A DNA stretch of 46,961 nt, from the NCBI RefSeq assembly GCF_029892105.1, contig NZ_JARZAJ010000048.1, forward strand, positions 1 to 46,961, in the 5' to 3' direction. This DNA comes from Kitasatospora sp. GP82 (GTDB lineage: Bacteria; Actinomycetota; Actinomycetes; Streptomycetales; Streptomycetaceae). The translations under genes were made by a program, and so were the position numbers. The notes under the pieces are model-generated. The model saw nothing but the letters and a program-made list of their open reading frames with translations, was not told the origin of the DNA and did no database searches. Shown here in pieces: positions 37,414 through 45,281 of this stretch; position 1 is the stretch's first letter, and every line of letters begins with the position of its first letter.

Positions 37414-38202
37414 TTCGTCGGGGAGTGAGTTGTAGGCGGCGATCTGGGCGCGGCGGGCCGTCTGCACCAGGGGGGCCAGGACCTCGCGGCGGGCGGCCAT
37501 CTCGGAGGCGCTCACCGCCGCCCCGTGGCCGCCGAGGGCGATCGCCAGCAGGGCCGAGATCTGCCGGGCCGACTCCAGGACCCGTACGGCGCGCGGCGCG
37601 TACCCGGGCGCGAGCAGCTCCGTGTGCCCCCGTCGCCGGTACGCCTCCAGGGCCCGTAGCGCCTCGGGGCCTGCCCCGGCCACGTCCAGCTTGGTGAGCA
37701 TCAGGGTCGCCTCCCGCAGTCCGTCGGCGAGTTCCCGTTCGGCCTCGTGCAGCGAGGGCACCCCGGTCGGCGGCCCGTCGTTGACGGTGCCGCACTGCCA
37801 CAGCACCCGCACCCCCTGATCACCGGCGGGCCCGTACACCTCCACCTCGGGTACCAGCCCGATCGGTGCCCCGATCGCCAGTACCGCCTCACCCGCGACC
37901 AGGGCCCGCGCATTGAACCCGGCAGGACCGGTCAGCCCGAGCGGGTGCCCGGCCCAGGGCAGCGCCAGCCGGAGCCCGGTCACCCCGAGGACCCGGAGCC
38001 GCCCGAGCGCCCAGGTGAGCCCGTGCTGCTCCCCGTCCGTGTCGCCCGGCAGCCCGGTGACCCGGTGTGTCTCGTCCTCGCCCAGCACGGCGGCGGCGGC
38101 GTTGTCCGGCGGCACGAGACCCGCGAGCAGCGCGTTGCCCCAGGCGGTCAGGCGCCCTGAGCGCGGTTCTTCGTACGGATTGTCGGCAGGTGTGGCGAGC
38201 AT
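37402..38202 (-). CDS. Conserved actinobacterial protein of unknown function
   Basis: The 266-residue protein has no motif I can name. It starts MLATPADNPYEEPRSGRLTAWGNALLAGLVPPDNAAAAVLGEDETHRVTG. It has beta-rich middle segments (VLGVTGLRLALPWAGHPLGLTGPAGFNARALVAGEAVLAIGAPIGLVPEVEVYG) and an alpha-helical, Ala/Glu/Arg-rich C-terminal half (SLHEAERELADGLREATLMLTKLDVAG onwards). No membrane helix or signal peptide is seen. Codon use is like that of its neighbours, and the length and third-base GC are gene-like, so it is real. The ATG stands 6 nt from TAGGCT, suggesting a leaderless message. It is divergent from the orphan ABC ATPase. Confidence 0.7.
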   Translation of the reverse strand: MLATPADNPYEEPRSGRLTAWGNALLAGLVPPDNAAAAVLGEDETHRVTGLPGDTDGEQHGLTWALGRLRVLGVTGLRLALPWAGHPLGLTGPAGFNARALVAGEAVLAIGAPIGLVPEVEVYGPAGDQGVRVLWQCGTVNDGPPTGVPSLHEAERELADGLREATLMLTKLDVAGAGPEALRALEAYRRRGHTELLAPGYAPRAVRVLESARQISALLAIALGGHGAAVSASEMAARREVLAPLVQTARRAQIAAYNSLPDEPRP

Positions 38203-38208
38203 CCGGCC

Positions 38209-38214
38209 AGCCTA
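38209..38214 (-). promoter_or_regulatory. -10 box of the unknown reverse gene
   Basis: TAGGCT on the reverse strand ends 6 nt before the ATG at 38202. On the opposite strand, TAGGTT near 38241 may start the divergent ABC ATPase transcript. Confidence 0.45.
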
Positions 38215-38403
38215 CGGAAAACTCGGCCATCCGCGTGGCGTAGGTTTGGGCTGTGCTGCGCGCGGCGCACCCCTCCCAGCCTCACCCGGCAACCGGAGCG
38301 GGCTGCCCGCTCGCACCGACTGACGAGACGAGTGGACCGCACCCCGAGGACCTTTCGCGCAGGTCCCAAGGACGGCCGAATCTGCATTGGGGAAGGCGTA
38401 GGC

Positions 38404-39195
38404 ATGAGCGACGTGCTGGAGCTGGTGGACGTATCCGTGGTCCGGGAGGGGCACGCGCTCATCGACCAGGTCTCCTGGTCGATCTCCGAGGGCGAGCGCT
38501 GGGTGATCCTGGGCCCGAACGGTGCGGGGAAGACGACCCTGTTGCAGGTCGCCTCCACCTATCTTTTCCCGAGCACCGGCACCGCCGCGATCCTCGGCGA
38601 GAAGCTCGGCTCCGTGGACGTCTTCGAGCTGCGCCAGCGGATCGGCCTGGCCGGTGCCTCGATGATGGAGCGGCTGCCCTCCGACCAGACCGTGCTCCAG
38701 GTCGTGCTGACCGCCGCCTACGGCATGACGGTCAGCTGGCGGGAGCAGTACGAGACCACGGACGAGCAGCGTGCCCTCGCGCTGCTCGACCGGCTGGGCA
38801 TGGCGCATCTCACCGGGCGCAAGTTCGGCACCCTCTCCGAGGGCGAGCGCAAGCGCACCCTGATCGCCCGTGCCCTGATGACCGACCCCGAGCTGCTGCT
38901 CCTTGACGAGCCCGCGGCCGGGCTGGACCTGGGCGGCCGCGAGGACCTGGTCCGCCGCCTGGGCGCGCTGGCCCAGGACGGGTTCGCGCCCGCGATGGCG
39001 ATGGTCACCCACCACGTCGAGGAGATCGCGCCGGGCTTCACCCATGTCCTGATGATCCGGCAGGGCAAGGTGCTGACCGCAGGGCCGATCGACACCGCGC
39101 TGACCGCCCGCAACCTCTCGCTCTGCTTCGGCCTGCCGCTCACCCTGGAGCGCCGGGGCGACCGCTGGTCCGCTCAGGGCCTTCCGCTGGGCTGA
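38404..39195 (+). CDS. Orphan ABC transporter ATP-binding protein
   Basis: The 263-residue protein is a single ATPase domain: Walker A GPNGAGKTT near 40, Q-loop RQRIGLAG, signature LSEGERKRTLIARAL (LSEGE variant) near 145, Walker B LLLLDEPAAGLD, and a switch His in VTHHVEEIAPGFTH. No permease gene adjoins. This ModF/PhnC-like type, with THHVEEI and the GGREDLVRRLGALA segment, is often found alone and may pair with a distant permease or act in a soluble role. GGGGAAGG precedes the ATG. The ~150-nt leader upstream starts near a TAGGTT box. Confidence 0.88.
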   Translation: MSDVLELVDVSVVREGHALIDQVSWSISEGERWVILGPNGAGKTTLLQVASTYLFPSTGTAAILGEKLGSVDVFELRQRIGLAGASMMERLPSDQTVLQVVLTAAYGMTVSWREQYETTDEQRALALLDRLGMAHLTGRKFGTLSEGERKRTLIARALMTDPELLLLDEPAAGLDLGGREDLVRRLGALAQDGFAPAMAMVTHHVEEIAPGFTHVLMIRQGKVLTAGPIDTALTARNLSLCFGLPLTLERRGDRWSAQGLPLG

Positions 39196-39237
39196 GCTCC
39201 GGGGCACCGCGGACACACGGAACTCGGCTGAACCGGG

Positions 39238-39259
39238 ACCGGTCGTACGTGCGACCGGT
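39238..39259. terminator. Hairpin downstream of the orphan ABC ATPase
   Basis: ACCGGTCG (39238-39245) and CGACCGGT (39252-39259) form a perfect 8-bp stem with a 6-nt loop. It lies 43 nt past the stop and before the nfeD promoter region. Confidence 0.55.
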
Positions 39260-39288
39260 TTCCGCCCATCCACCTGCGGGAAGCTACG

Positions 39289-39305
39289 CGGGAAGAGTCT
39301 TCCCG
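39289..39305. promoter_or_regulatory. Perfect palindrome in the nfeD-like gene's promoter
   Basis: CGGGAAGAGTCTTCCCG is a perfect 7-3-7 palindrome. It ends 4 bp before the TAGGAT -10 box at 39310, so it occupies the -35/spacer region. A bound protein here would control the NfeD-SPFH operon. Confidence 0.5.
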
Positions 39306-39309
39306 TCCC

Positions 39310-39315
39310 TAGGAT
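39310..39315 (+). promoter_or_regulatory. -10 box of the leaderless NfeD-like gene
   Basis: TAGGAT ends 6 nt before the GTG at 39322. The -35 region is occupied by the 17-bp palindrome rather than a TTGACA-like hexamer. Confidence 0.55.
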
Positions 39316-39321
39316 GGATCC

Positions 39322-39744
39322 GTGGAGAGTTGGATCTGGTGGCTGCTGGCCGCCGTCGGCCTGGGCATACCTCTGGTGCTCACGGCGCTGCCGGAATTCG
39401 CCATGTTCGCGATCGGTGCGGGCGCCGCCGCGCTGGCGTCCGGGCTCGGGGCCGGGGTGGTGCTCCAGTTCCTGATCTTCGTCGGGGTCTCCGTCGCGCT
39501 GCTGGTCTTCGTCCGCCCGATCGCCTACCGCCAGCTGCAGCAGGCGCCGGAGTACAGGACGGGGACTGCGGCGCTGGTGGGTGCCACCGCGGTCGTCCAG
39601 GAACAGGTCGATGGGGAGGGCGGGCGGATCAAGCTGAACGGTGAGATCTGGTCGGCCCGTGCGCTCAATCCCGGCAGCGTGTACCAGCCGGGGCAGCAGG
39701 TCGATGTCGTCGAGATCCAGGGCGCAACCGCCCTGGTCGTCTAG
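39322..39744 (+). CDS. NfeD-like membrane protein (short form)
   Basis: The 140-residue protein has an N-terminal block of hydrophobic helices (ESWIWWLLAAVGLGIPLVLTALPEFAMFAIGAGAAALA, then LQFLIFVGVSVALLVFVRPIAY). A C-terminal OB-fold follows: GTAALVGATAVVQEQVDGEGGRIKLNGEIWSARALNPGSVYQPGQQVDVVEIQGATALVV, typical of NfeD short homologues without the serine protease. NfeD proteins work with SPFH proteins in membrane microdomains, and the SPFH gene follows after 9 nt. The GTG start is leaderless with a TAGGAT box. Confidence 0.92.
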   Translation: MESWIWWLLAAVGLGIPLVLTALPEFAMFAIGAGAAALASGLGAGVVLQFLIFVGVSVALLVFVRPIAYRQLQQAPEYRTGTAALVGATAVVQEQVDGEGGRIKLNGEIWSARALNPGSVYQPGQQVDVVEIQGATALVV

Positions 39745-39753
39745 GGAGAGTCC

Positions 39754-40803
39754 GTGGAACCCGTCCTTATCGTGCTGGTCGTCCTGGTCGTGGTGGCCTT
39801 CATCGCACTGATCAAGACGATCCAGGTGATCCCGCAGGCCAGCGCCGCGATCGTGGAGCGCTTCGGCCGCTACACCCGGACCCTCAACGCGGGCCTGAAC
39901 ATCGTGGTGCCGTTCATCGACACCGTCCGCAACCGGATCGACCTGCGTGAGCAGGTCGTCCCCTTCCCGCCGCAGCCGGTGATCACCCAGGACAACCTGG
40001 TGGTCAACATCGACACCGTCATCTACTACCAGGTGACCGACCCGCGCGCCGCCACCTACGAGGTCGCCAGCTACATCCAGGCGATCGAGCAGCTCACCGT
40101 CACGACCCTGCGCAACATCATCGGCTCCATGGATCTGGAGTCCACCCTGACGTCCCGTGAGGTCATCAACGCGGGCCTGCGCGGCGTGCTGGACGAGGCC
40201 ACCGGCAAGTGGGGCATCCGGGTCAACCGCGTCGAGCTGAAGGCCATCGAGCCGCCGACCTCCATCCAGGACTCGATGGAGAAGCAGATGCGCGCCGACC
40301 GTGACAAGCGTGCGGCGATCCTCACCGCCGAGGGTTCCCGGCAGGCCGCGATCCTGCGCGCCGAGGGTGAGAAGCAGGCCGACGTGCTGCGCGCCGAGGG
40401 TGAGGCCCAGGCGGCGGTGCTCCGCGCCGACGGTGAGGCCGCCGCCATCCGCACGGTCTTCGAGGCCATCCACGACGGCGACGCCGACCAGAAGCTGCTC
40501 GCTTACCAGTACCTGCAGACCCTGCCGGAGCTCGCCAAGGGCGACTCCAACAAGCTCTGGATCATCCCGAGCGAGGTCGGCGACGCACTCAAGGGCCTCG
40601 GCGGTGCCTTCACCGGCCTGACCGGCGGCAACGGCGCGGCCCCGGCCGCCGCCGCCCCGACGACCACTCAGGTTCCGCTCGACAACCCCGGCCGCCCGTC
40701 CGTCACCCCGCCCGCCGGGCCGCGCCCGGTGGACACCGAGAAGGGCGCCGCCCGCCCGCGTGTCGAGCCGACCCGCGAGTACCCGAAGATCGACCCCGAG
40801 TGA
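39754..40803 (+). CDS. SPFH/Band 7 (stomatin/QmcA-like) membrane protein
   Basis: The 349-residue protein has an N-terminal membrane helix (VLIVLVVLVVVAFIALIKTI) and an SPFH domain (about 25-200) with VIPQASAAIVERFGRYTRTLNAGLNIVVPFIDTV and TTLRNIIGSMDLESTLTSREVIN. A coiled-coil stretch (about 180-235) has the repeated RAEGEKQADVLRAEGEAQAAVLRADGEA pattern, used for oligomerisation. The tail is Pro/Thr-rich. It likely forms a ring scaffold that organises membrane proteins and proteases; paralogues in E. coli are QmcA and YbbK. It is paired with the NfeD-like gene 9 nt upstream. The GTG start has GGGAGAG upstream. A strong terminator follows. Confidence 0.95.
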   Translation: MEPVLIVLVVLVVVAFIALIKTIQVIPQASAAIVERFGRYTRTLNAGLNIVVPFIDTVRNRIDLREQVVPFPPQPVITQDNLVVNIDTVIYYQVTDPRAATYEVASYIQAIEQLTVTTLRNIIGSMDLESTLTSREVINAGLRGVLDEATGKWGIRVNRVELKAIEPPTSIQDSMEKQMRADRDKRAAILTAEGSRQAAILRAEGEKQADVLRAEGEAQAAVLRADGEAAAIRTVFEAIHDGDADQKLLAYQYLQTLPELAKGDSNKLWIIPSEVGDALKGLGGAFTGLTGGNGAAPAAAAPTTTQVPLDNPGRPSVTPPAGPRPVDTEKGAARPRVEPTREYPKIDPE

Positions 40804-40827
40804 TGGTCGGGTTCTAGCCAGGATTTC

Positions 40828-40863
40828 GGCCGGCCCCCGGATGCGTCCGGGGGCCGGCCTTTC
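40828..40863 (+). terminator. Terminator of the NfeD-SPFH operon
   Basis: A 14-bp perfect stem (40828-40841 with 40846-40859) with a TGCG loop is followed by TTTCGG. Confidence 0.8.
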
Positions 40864-41026
40864 GGTTGTGCCCCTGCTCCGGTCGGTCGCCTTGTGGTCC
40901 GCCGGTCGATCGGGGTTTCCCGCGGCCGATCGTCCGATTCACGTTCCGTATCGTGGATGCCCTCTGGTCTTCGCGCCGCCGAGTGCTGGATGATCAGCGC
41001 GACAGGAGCGAGCGAGGGGTTCGGAC

Positions 41027-41785
41027 ATGACGTTGTGGGAGGGGCTCGCCGTCCTGATCGCCGGAGTCGGTGCCGGGACGATCAACACCGTTGTCGGCTC
41101 GGGCACCCTCATCACCTTCCCGGTGCTGCTCGCCTTCGGCCTGCCGCCGGTCACCGCCAACGTCTCCAACACCCTCGGCCTGGTCCCCGGCTCGCTCAGC
41201 GGCGCCATCGGCTACCGCCGCGAACTCGCCGGCCAGCGCCGCCGGCTGCTGCGGCTCGGGACGGCCTCCCTGCTCGGCGGGCTGCTCGGCGCGTACCTGC
41301 TGGTCAAGCTGCCGAGCAGCGCCTTCGACGCGATCGTCCCGGCACTGATCCTGCTCGCCCTGGTGCTGGTGGTCATCCAGCCCCGGGTGGCTCGCGCGAT
41401 GGCCGCCCGGCGGCGGGACGGCGCTGGCTCCGAGGCCGGCCCGGTGCTGCTCGCCGGGGTCTTCCTCACCGGTATCTACGGCGGCTACTTCGGTGCGGCC
41501 CAGGGCGTCCTGCTGATCGCCCTGATGGGCATGCTGCTCGACGACGGCATGCAGCGGCTCAACGCCGCCAAGAACGTGCTGGCGCTCATCGTCAACGGTG
41601 TCGCCGCCGTCTTCTTCCTCTTCACCTCGCACCTGGACTGGACAGCCGTCCTGCTCATCGCGGCCGGCTCGGTGCTGGGCGGCCAGATCGGCGCCAAGGT
41701 CGGCCGTCGGCTGCCGCCGCCGGTGCTGCGCGGCATCATCGTGGTGGTCGGCCTGGTCGCCGTCACCCGACTGCTCATAAGCTGA
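41027..41785 (+). CDS. TauE/SafE family anion exporter
   Basis: The 252-residue protein has about eight membrane helices in two related halves, as in TauE/SafE: GAGTINTVVGSGTLITFPVLLAFGLPPVTANVSNTLGLVPGS near residue 17 and LTGIYGGYFGAAQGVLLIALMGMLLDDGMQRLNAAKNVL near 147. Conserved GxGG/N-x-T patterns are kept. Members export sulfite or sulfonate-type anions, or import them, driven by gradients; the substrate here is not known. The gene stands behind the SPFH terminator. A 42-codon DUF1272-like remnant follows in the same frame beyond a single TGA stop. Confidence 0.9.
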   Translation: MTLWEGLAVLIAGVGAGTINTVVGSGTLITFPVLLAFGLPPVTANVSNTLGLVPGSLSGAIGYRRELAGQRRRLLRLGTASLLGGLLGAYLLVKLPSSAFDAIVPALILLALVLVVIQPRVARAMAARRRDGAGSEAGPVLLAGVFLTGIYGGYFGAAQGVLLIALMGMLLDDGMQRLNAAKNVLALIVNGVAAVFFLFTSHLDWTAVLLIAAGSVLGGQIGAKVGRRLPPPVLRGIIVVVGLVAVTRLLIS

Positions 41786-41815
41786 CGAACGGTCAAGCCG
41801 CTGATCCTCCCGCCG

Positions 41816-41944
41816 GTGAGCCGGGGCCGCCCCGGCACCGGAACGCGTGAGATCTGTGCGCGCTGCGAGGTGTCGCCGTCCCTGCGGGCGGTCGCCTTCC
41901 TATGCTCCTACGAGTGCACCTTCTGCCCGGAATGCACCAGTTGA
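41816..41944 (+). pseudogene. Truncated DUF1272-like Cys-rich fragment
   Basis: The frame (GTG at 41816, 42 codons) encodes EICARCEVSPSLRAVAFLCSY then ECTFCPECTS and stops. CSYECTFC-x-x-C, preceded by C-x2-C, is the hallmark of DUF1272 zinc-binding proteins, which normally run on with a C-x-x-C-x-G-E-L block. That C-terminal block is absent. No good ribosome site precedes the GTG. The frame is the same as that of tauE, separated from it by its TGA and ten codons. It may be a decayed gene or a trimmed functional peptide. It ends 17 nt before the pterin dehydratase start. Confidence 0.45.
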
Positions 41945-41961
41945 GAAGAGGTAGCAGCACC

Positions 41962-42267
41962 ATGAGCAGCAGCCGCCCGAGCCTGTTGACCGAGGACGAG
42001 ATCGCGGCGGCCCTCGCCGCCCTGCCCGACTGGACCCGCGAGGGAAACTCGATCACCCGAGCCGTCGAGGCATCCAGCTTCCCGGCCGCGATCCGGATCG
42101 TGGACTCGATTGCCGTGACCTCCGAGCAGATGGACCACCACCCCGACATCGACATCCGCTGGCGGACCCTGCGCTTCGTCCTTCTCACCTACAGCGAAGG
42201 CGGCCTGACCAGCCTTGATTTCACCCTCGCGGCCCGGATCGACGAGGCCGTACGCGCCGAATCCTGA
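41962..42267 (+). CDS. 4a-hydroxytetrahydrobiopterin dehydratase-like protein
   Basis: The 101-residue protein has the pterin-4a-carbinolamine dehydratase fold: LTEDEIAAALAALPDW at the start, the signature EQMDHHPDIDIRW (H59, H60, P61), then LRFVLLTYSEGGLTSLDFTLAARID. In the family the signature continues with His or Trp nine residues after the aromatic W67; here Y77 occupies that place (LLTYSEGG), so one active-site histidine appears replaced. Normal members dehydrate 4a-hydroxy-pterin to regenerate the cofactor of aromatic hydroxylases. Activity is therefore uncertain. GAAGAGG precedes the ATG. It follows the DUF1272 fragment. Confidence 0.85.
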   Translation: MSSSRPSLLTEDEIAAALAALPDWTREGNSITRAVEASSFPAAIRIVDSIAVTSEQMDHHPDIDIRWRTLRFVLLTYSEGGLTSLDFTLAARIDEAVRAES

Positions 42268-42365
42268 GCCGTGCCCGGCGTCCTGAGCCCAGGGTTCCTG
42301 GCGGAACGCCCGCTCCGACATGAGATGCTGGCGGCTTGTAGCACGCAGTCGGACGGACGGAACGC

Positions 42366-44414
42366 ATGGCTCAGGACCACTCCGGGACCGCCGGGCAGGA
42401 GCCCATCGGGTACGACTACCAGCAGCAGCCCTGGTATCCATCGCAGCAGTCGGCGCCGGCCGGTGACCCCTGGGGCGGGGCCGGCCAGGCCCAGCCGTAC
42501 GCGGGCGGCGAATCGGGCTTTTCCGAGCAGCACGGCTTCCCCGGTCAGCAGGGTGTTCCGGCGCAGCAGGGTGTGACGGACCAGTCCGGCTTCCCGGAGC
42601 AGCACGGCCTGCCGGGCCAGCCCGGCTGGGCGGCGCCGAGCACCGACCCGTGGCAGACCGGCCTGCCGCAGCAGCACGAGGCCGACGGGTACTCCGAGGG
42701 CTTCTACGCGCCCGTCACCGACAGCGCCGCCTACGGGACGACGCCCTTCGACCAGCAGCCGCCCGCACCGGGATCCGACTCCGTCTACGGCCAGTACCCC
42801 GCAGCCGAACAGCAGTTGTACGCCCCGCCGGGCAGCGAGAACGGCTACTACGGGTACCACCAGCCGTACCCCGCCGACCAGTCGTCGGCCGCCGCACCGG
42901 ATGCCGAGGCGGACGGAGGGCCGGCGACCGCCGCCTTCGCCCCGTTCGAGCAGCTCGCCACCGCCACCATGCCTGCCGTCTCCGGGGACTCGGACGACCC
43001 CGCCGCTGCCGGTGACACGGCGGCCGCTTCCACCGGCAAGGGATCGCTCGTCGACCGCGCCAAGTCCGCTGTCGCCGCCGTGGTCTCGGCCGAACACGGT
43101 CCCGACAAGCGCACCCTCGCGATCCGCGCCGGTGCGGGGGCCGCTGCCGTCGCCGTTCTGATCACGGCAGCCGTCCTGGCCACCGGAGGCAGCGGCGGCG
43201 GCAGCAGTGCCGGCGGCGGAGCCACCGAGGATCCGGCCGCCGCCAAGGCCTTCGCCGTCGCCCACGCCAAAGCCTGGACGGCCCAGCCCGCCTCCGCCGG
43301 TGCCACGGCCGCCGACGACACCCTGGTCGGCAGCTGGCTGCTGAGCGACGCCGTCGTCCGCGCCGACAGCACCGGCCTGCACGCCTACGCCCTCGCCGAC
43401 GGCAAGCCCACCTGGACCGCCACCCCGCCCGCCCAGGGCGCAGCCGCCTGCGATCTCTCGCCCACCGTGAACAGCGACGGCATCGGGGCCGCTCTGTTCC
43501 GCCCGCAGGCCGACCCGAAGAGCCCCTGCACCCTGCTCGCCGCCATCGACACCAAGACCGGCAAGACGGTCTGGACCAAGACTCTCTCCGACAAGGACAC
43601 CTACGCCGCCCAGGTCGCGCTCACCGGCGACAAGGTGATCGCGGTCGGCGACGACAAGGCAGCGGCCTGGACGGCTGCCGACGGCAAGGACGTCTGGCAG
43701 TACACGGGCCAGGGCAAGTTCTGCACCCTGTCCGGCAGCGCCAGCGGCGGCACCGTGCTGCTCAACAGCGGTTGCGTCGACAGCAACCCGAACAGCCAGG
43801 CCGTCGCGCTCAACGCCGCCGACGGCAAGGTGAAGTGGTGGCGCGGCCTCAACAACAACCCGAAGGCCGTCACCGTCCTGTCCGCCGAGCCCGCCGTGAT
43901 CGCTACCACTGGTGACAAGCCCACCGACGACCGGGTTTTCGCCTGGGGCGCCAACGGCGACCCCACCGCCGAGATCCCGGTCTCCGGCGACGCCGGCCGA
44001 CTCGACGTCGCCCGTGGCACGTTCAGCGCCACGCCGAGCGTCTTCTTCCAGGACCACACCCTGGTCACCACCCTCACCCCGACCGCCCCCGGTCCCGTCA
44101 CGGTGACCGCATACGACCTGAACAGCGGCAAGTCCCTGTGGAAGACGCCGGCGTCCGAGAAGGGCACGGCCCGCGCCGTCGGCATCGACAACGGTGCGCT
44201 GATGCTGGCCGTCGACGAACGCCTCGACCAGCCCGCCCACCTCAGCCGCCTGGCGCTGACCGGAGGCCAGGAGTCCACCGGCGGCGCCTACCCCCAGGGC
44301 ACAGGCTCGCTGCTCACCTCCGGCCGGGTCCTGATCGGCGGCGACAAGGTCGTGACCGTACCCGAGCATTCGGCCAACTTCGGTACCGCCACTGCCTTCC
44401 AGGCCAAGGACTGA
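42366..44414 (+). CDS. Large membrane-anchored PQQ-like beta-propeller protein
   Basis: The 682-residue protein begins with ~235 residues of Gln/Gly/Pro/Tyr-rich disorder (many QQ, SGFxEQHG and PGQQG repeats). Next comes a membrane helix at about 250-275 (LAIRAGAGAAAVAVLITAAVLATGG), a Gly/Ser linker, and a C-terminal extracytoplasmic domain of PQQ-like propeller blades. Examples are AIDTKTGKTVWTKTLSDKD, WTAADGKDVWQYTGQGKF, ALNAADGKVKWWRG and AYDLNSGKSLWKTPAS. The layout is like receptor-type Ser/Thr kinases but without the kinase; the disordered head is cytoplasmic. It may sense or bind an extracellular ligand. No signal peptide or lipobox was seen. The gene is monocistronic, closed by a hairpin. 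Confidence 0.88.
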   Translation: MAQDHSGTAGQEPIGYDYQQQPWYPSQQSAPAGDPWGGAGQAQPYAGGESGFSEQHGFPGQQGVPAQQGVTDQSGFPEQHGLPGQPGWAAPSTDPWQTGLPQQHEADGYSEGFYAPVTDSAAYGTTPFDQQPPAPGSDSVYGQYPAAEQQLYAPPGSENGYYGYHQPYPADQSSAAAPDAEADGGPATAAFAPFEQLATATMPAVSGDSDDPAAAGDTAAASTGKGSLVDRAKSAVAAVVSAEHGPDKRTLAIRAGAGAAAVAVLITAAVLATGGSGGGSSAGGGATEDPAAAKAFAVAHAKAWTAQPASAGATAADDTLVGSWLLSDAVVRADSTGLHAYALADGKPTWTATPPAQGAAACDLSPTVNSDGIGAALFRPQADPKSPCTLLAAIDTKTGKTVWTKTLSDKDTYAAQVALTGDKVIAVGDDKAAAWTAADGKDVWQYTGQGKFCTLSGSASGGTVLLNSGCVDSNPNSQAVALNAADGKVKWWRGLNNNPKAVTVLSAEPAVIATTGDKPTDDRVFAWGANGDPTAEIPVSGDAGRLDVARGTFSATPSVFFQDHTLVTTLTPTAPGPVTVTAYDLNSGKSLWKTPASEKGTARAVGIDNGALMLAVDERLDQPAHLSRLALTGGQESTGGAYPQGTGSLLTSGRVLIGGDKVVTVPEHSANFGTATAFQAKD

Positions 44415-44439
44415 GCCCGGGCCACCGCGCCCGTACGGT

Positions 44440-44485
44440 CCGGTGGGCCGATCCGTCCCCCCCAAGAGTCGGATCGGACCACCGG
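44440..44485. terminator. Bidirectional terminator hairpin
   Basis: Positions 44440-44455 and 44470-44485 pair over 16 bases with one mismatch, with a C-rich loop. They lie between the convergent propeller and HNH genes. Confidence 0.75.
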
Positions 44486-44493
44486 GCAGCGGC

Positions 44494-45009
44494 TCAGGCG
44501 GCCGCAGGCAGTGGGAGCCAGGCGGCGAACTCGTCCGCCTCGCTGTCCCGCAGGCCGAGCGCCATCATCAGGGAAGCCTCGGGCGTCGGCTCGAACGGCC
44601 GGCGAAGCAGCCTCATCCCGGCCTGCTCGGGGGTTCGGTCGGCCTTCCGCTGGTTGTCCTCCGCGCAGGCCGCCACGGTGTTCAGCCAGCTGTCGGCTCC
44701 GCCCCTCGACCTCGGCACCAGGTGATCGACGGTGCTCGCCCGCCGCCCGCAGTACGCGCACAGGTGCTGGTCCCGTACCAGCACCCCGCGCCGCGACCAC
44801 GGCGCCCGTTGTCGGAACGGCACTCTGACGTACCGTTGGAGCCTGATCACCCGGGGTATCGGCACGGACACGCCGGTCCCGCGCACCATGCCCAGCGGAT
44901 GGGCGTGCTCGACCACGGCCTTGTCCTGGAGGACGAGGACCACGGCCCGCTTGAGCGACACCGTCGTCAGGGGCTCATAGCTCGCGTTCAGTACCAGCGT
45001 GTTGCGCAT
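44494..45009 (-). CDS. HNH endonuclease-like protein
   Basis: The 171-residue protein begins MRNTLVLNASYEPLTTVSLKRAVVLVL, the head common to a large actinobacterial HNH family. The HNH core is VRDQHLCAYCGRRASTVDHLVPRSRGGADSWLNTVAACAEDNQRKADRTP. D95-H96 and N110 are the catalytic and metal residues; C84-x2-C87 and C115 would bind the structural zinc. The fourth Cys is replaced by D118 in CAED. The C-terminal 40 residues vary in the family. DNA nicking is expected but has rarely been shown, and its role is unknown. A GGGAGG site precedes the ATG, with a 9-bp hairpin (45029-45050) upstream. Confidence 0.87.
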   Translation of the reverse strand: MRNTLVLNASYEPLTTVSLKRAVVLVLQDKAVVEHAHPLGMVRGTGVSVPIPRVIRLQRYVRVPFRQRAPWSRRGVLVRDQHLCAYCGRRASTVDHLVPRSRGGADSWLNTVAACAEDNQRKADRTPEQAGMRLLRRPFEPTPEASLMMALGLRDSEADEFAAWLPLPAAA

Positions 45010-45028
45010 TCCGGCCACCTCCCTGTCC

Positions 45029-45050
45029 GGCCGTGCCCGACGGCACGGCC
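45029..45050. promoter_or_regulatory. Leader hairpin upstream of the HNH gene
   Basis: GGCCGTGCC (45029-45037) and GGCACGGCC (45042-45050) form a perfect 9-bp stem with a CGAC loop, 20 nt upstream of the HNH start codon on the reverse strand. It may shape the mRNA leader or be a binding site. Confidence 0.4.
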
Positions 45051-45281
45051 GTCCCGTCACCCACCTGTCGGCCACCCTTCGCCGGTGGCAGTGGCACCAC
45101 TGTGAACGGCCCCGGGCCGGGCGGACAACGGAATTTCGGCGTCCTGGCCTGCGGCACACGATGCCTGGGCTGAAATCCGCTGGCCAGGACCGCGTACCCT
45201 CTAGAAGGCTGGAGTCGTCCAGGCGCAGGGTCCGATGGAACGGCCCACCCGACGCGCCCGGCGCCCGATCGAAGGAGAAGC

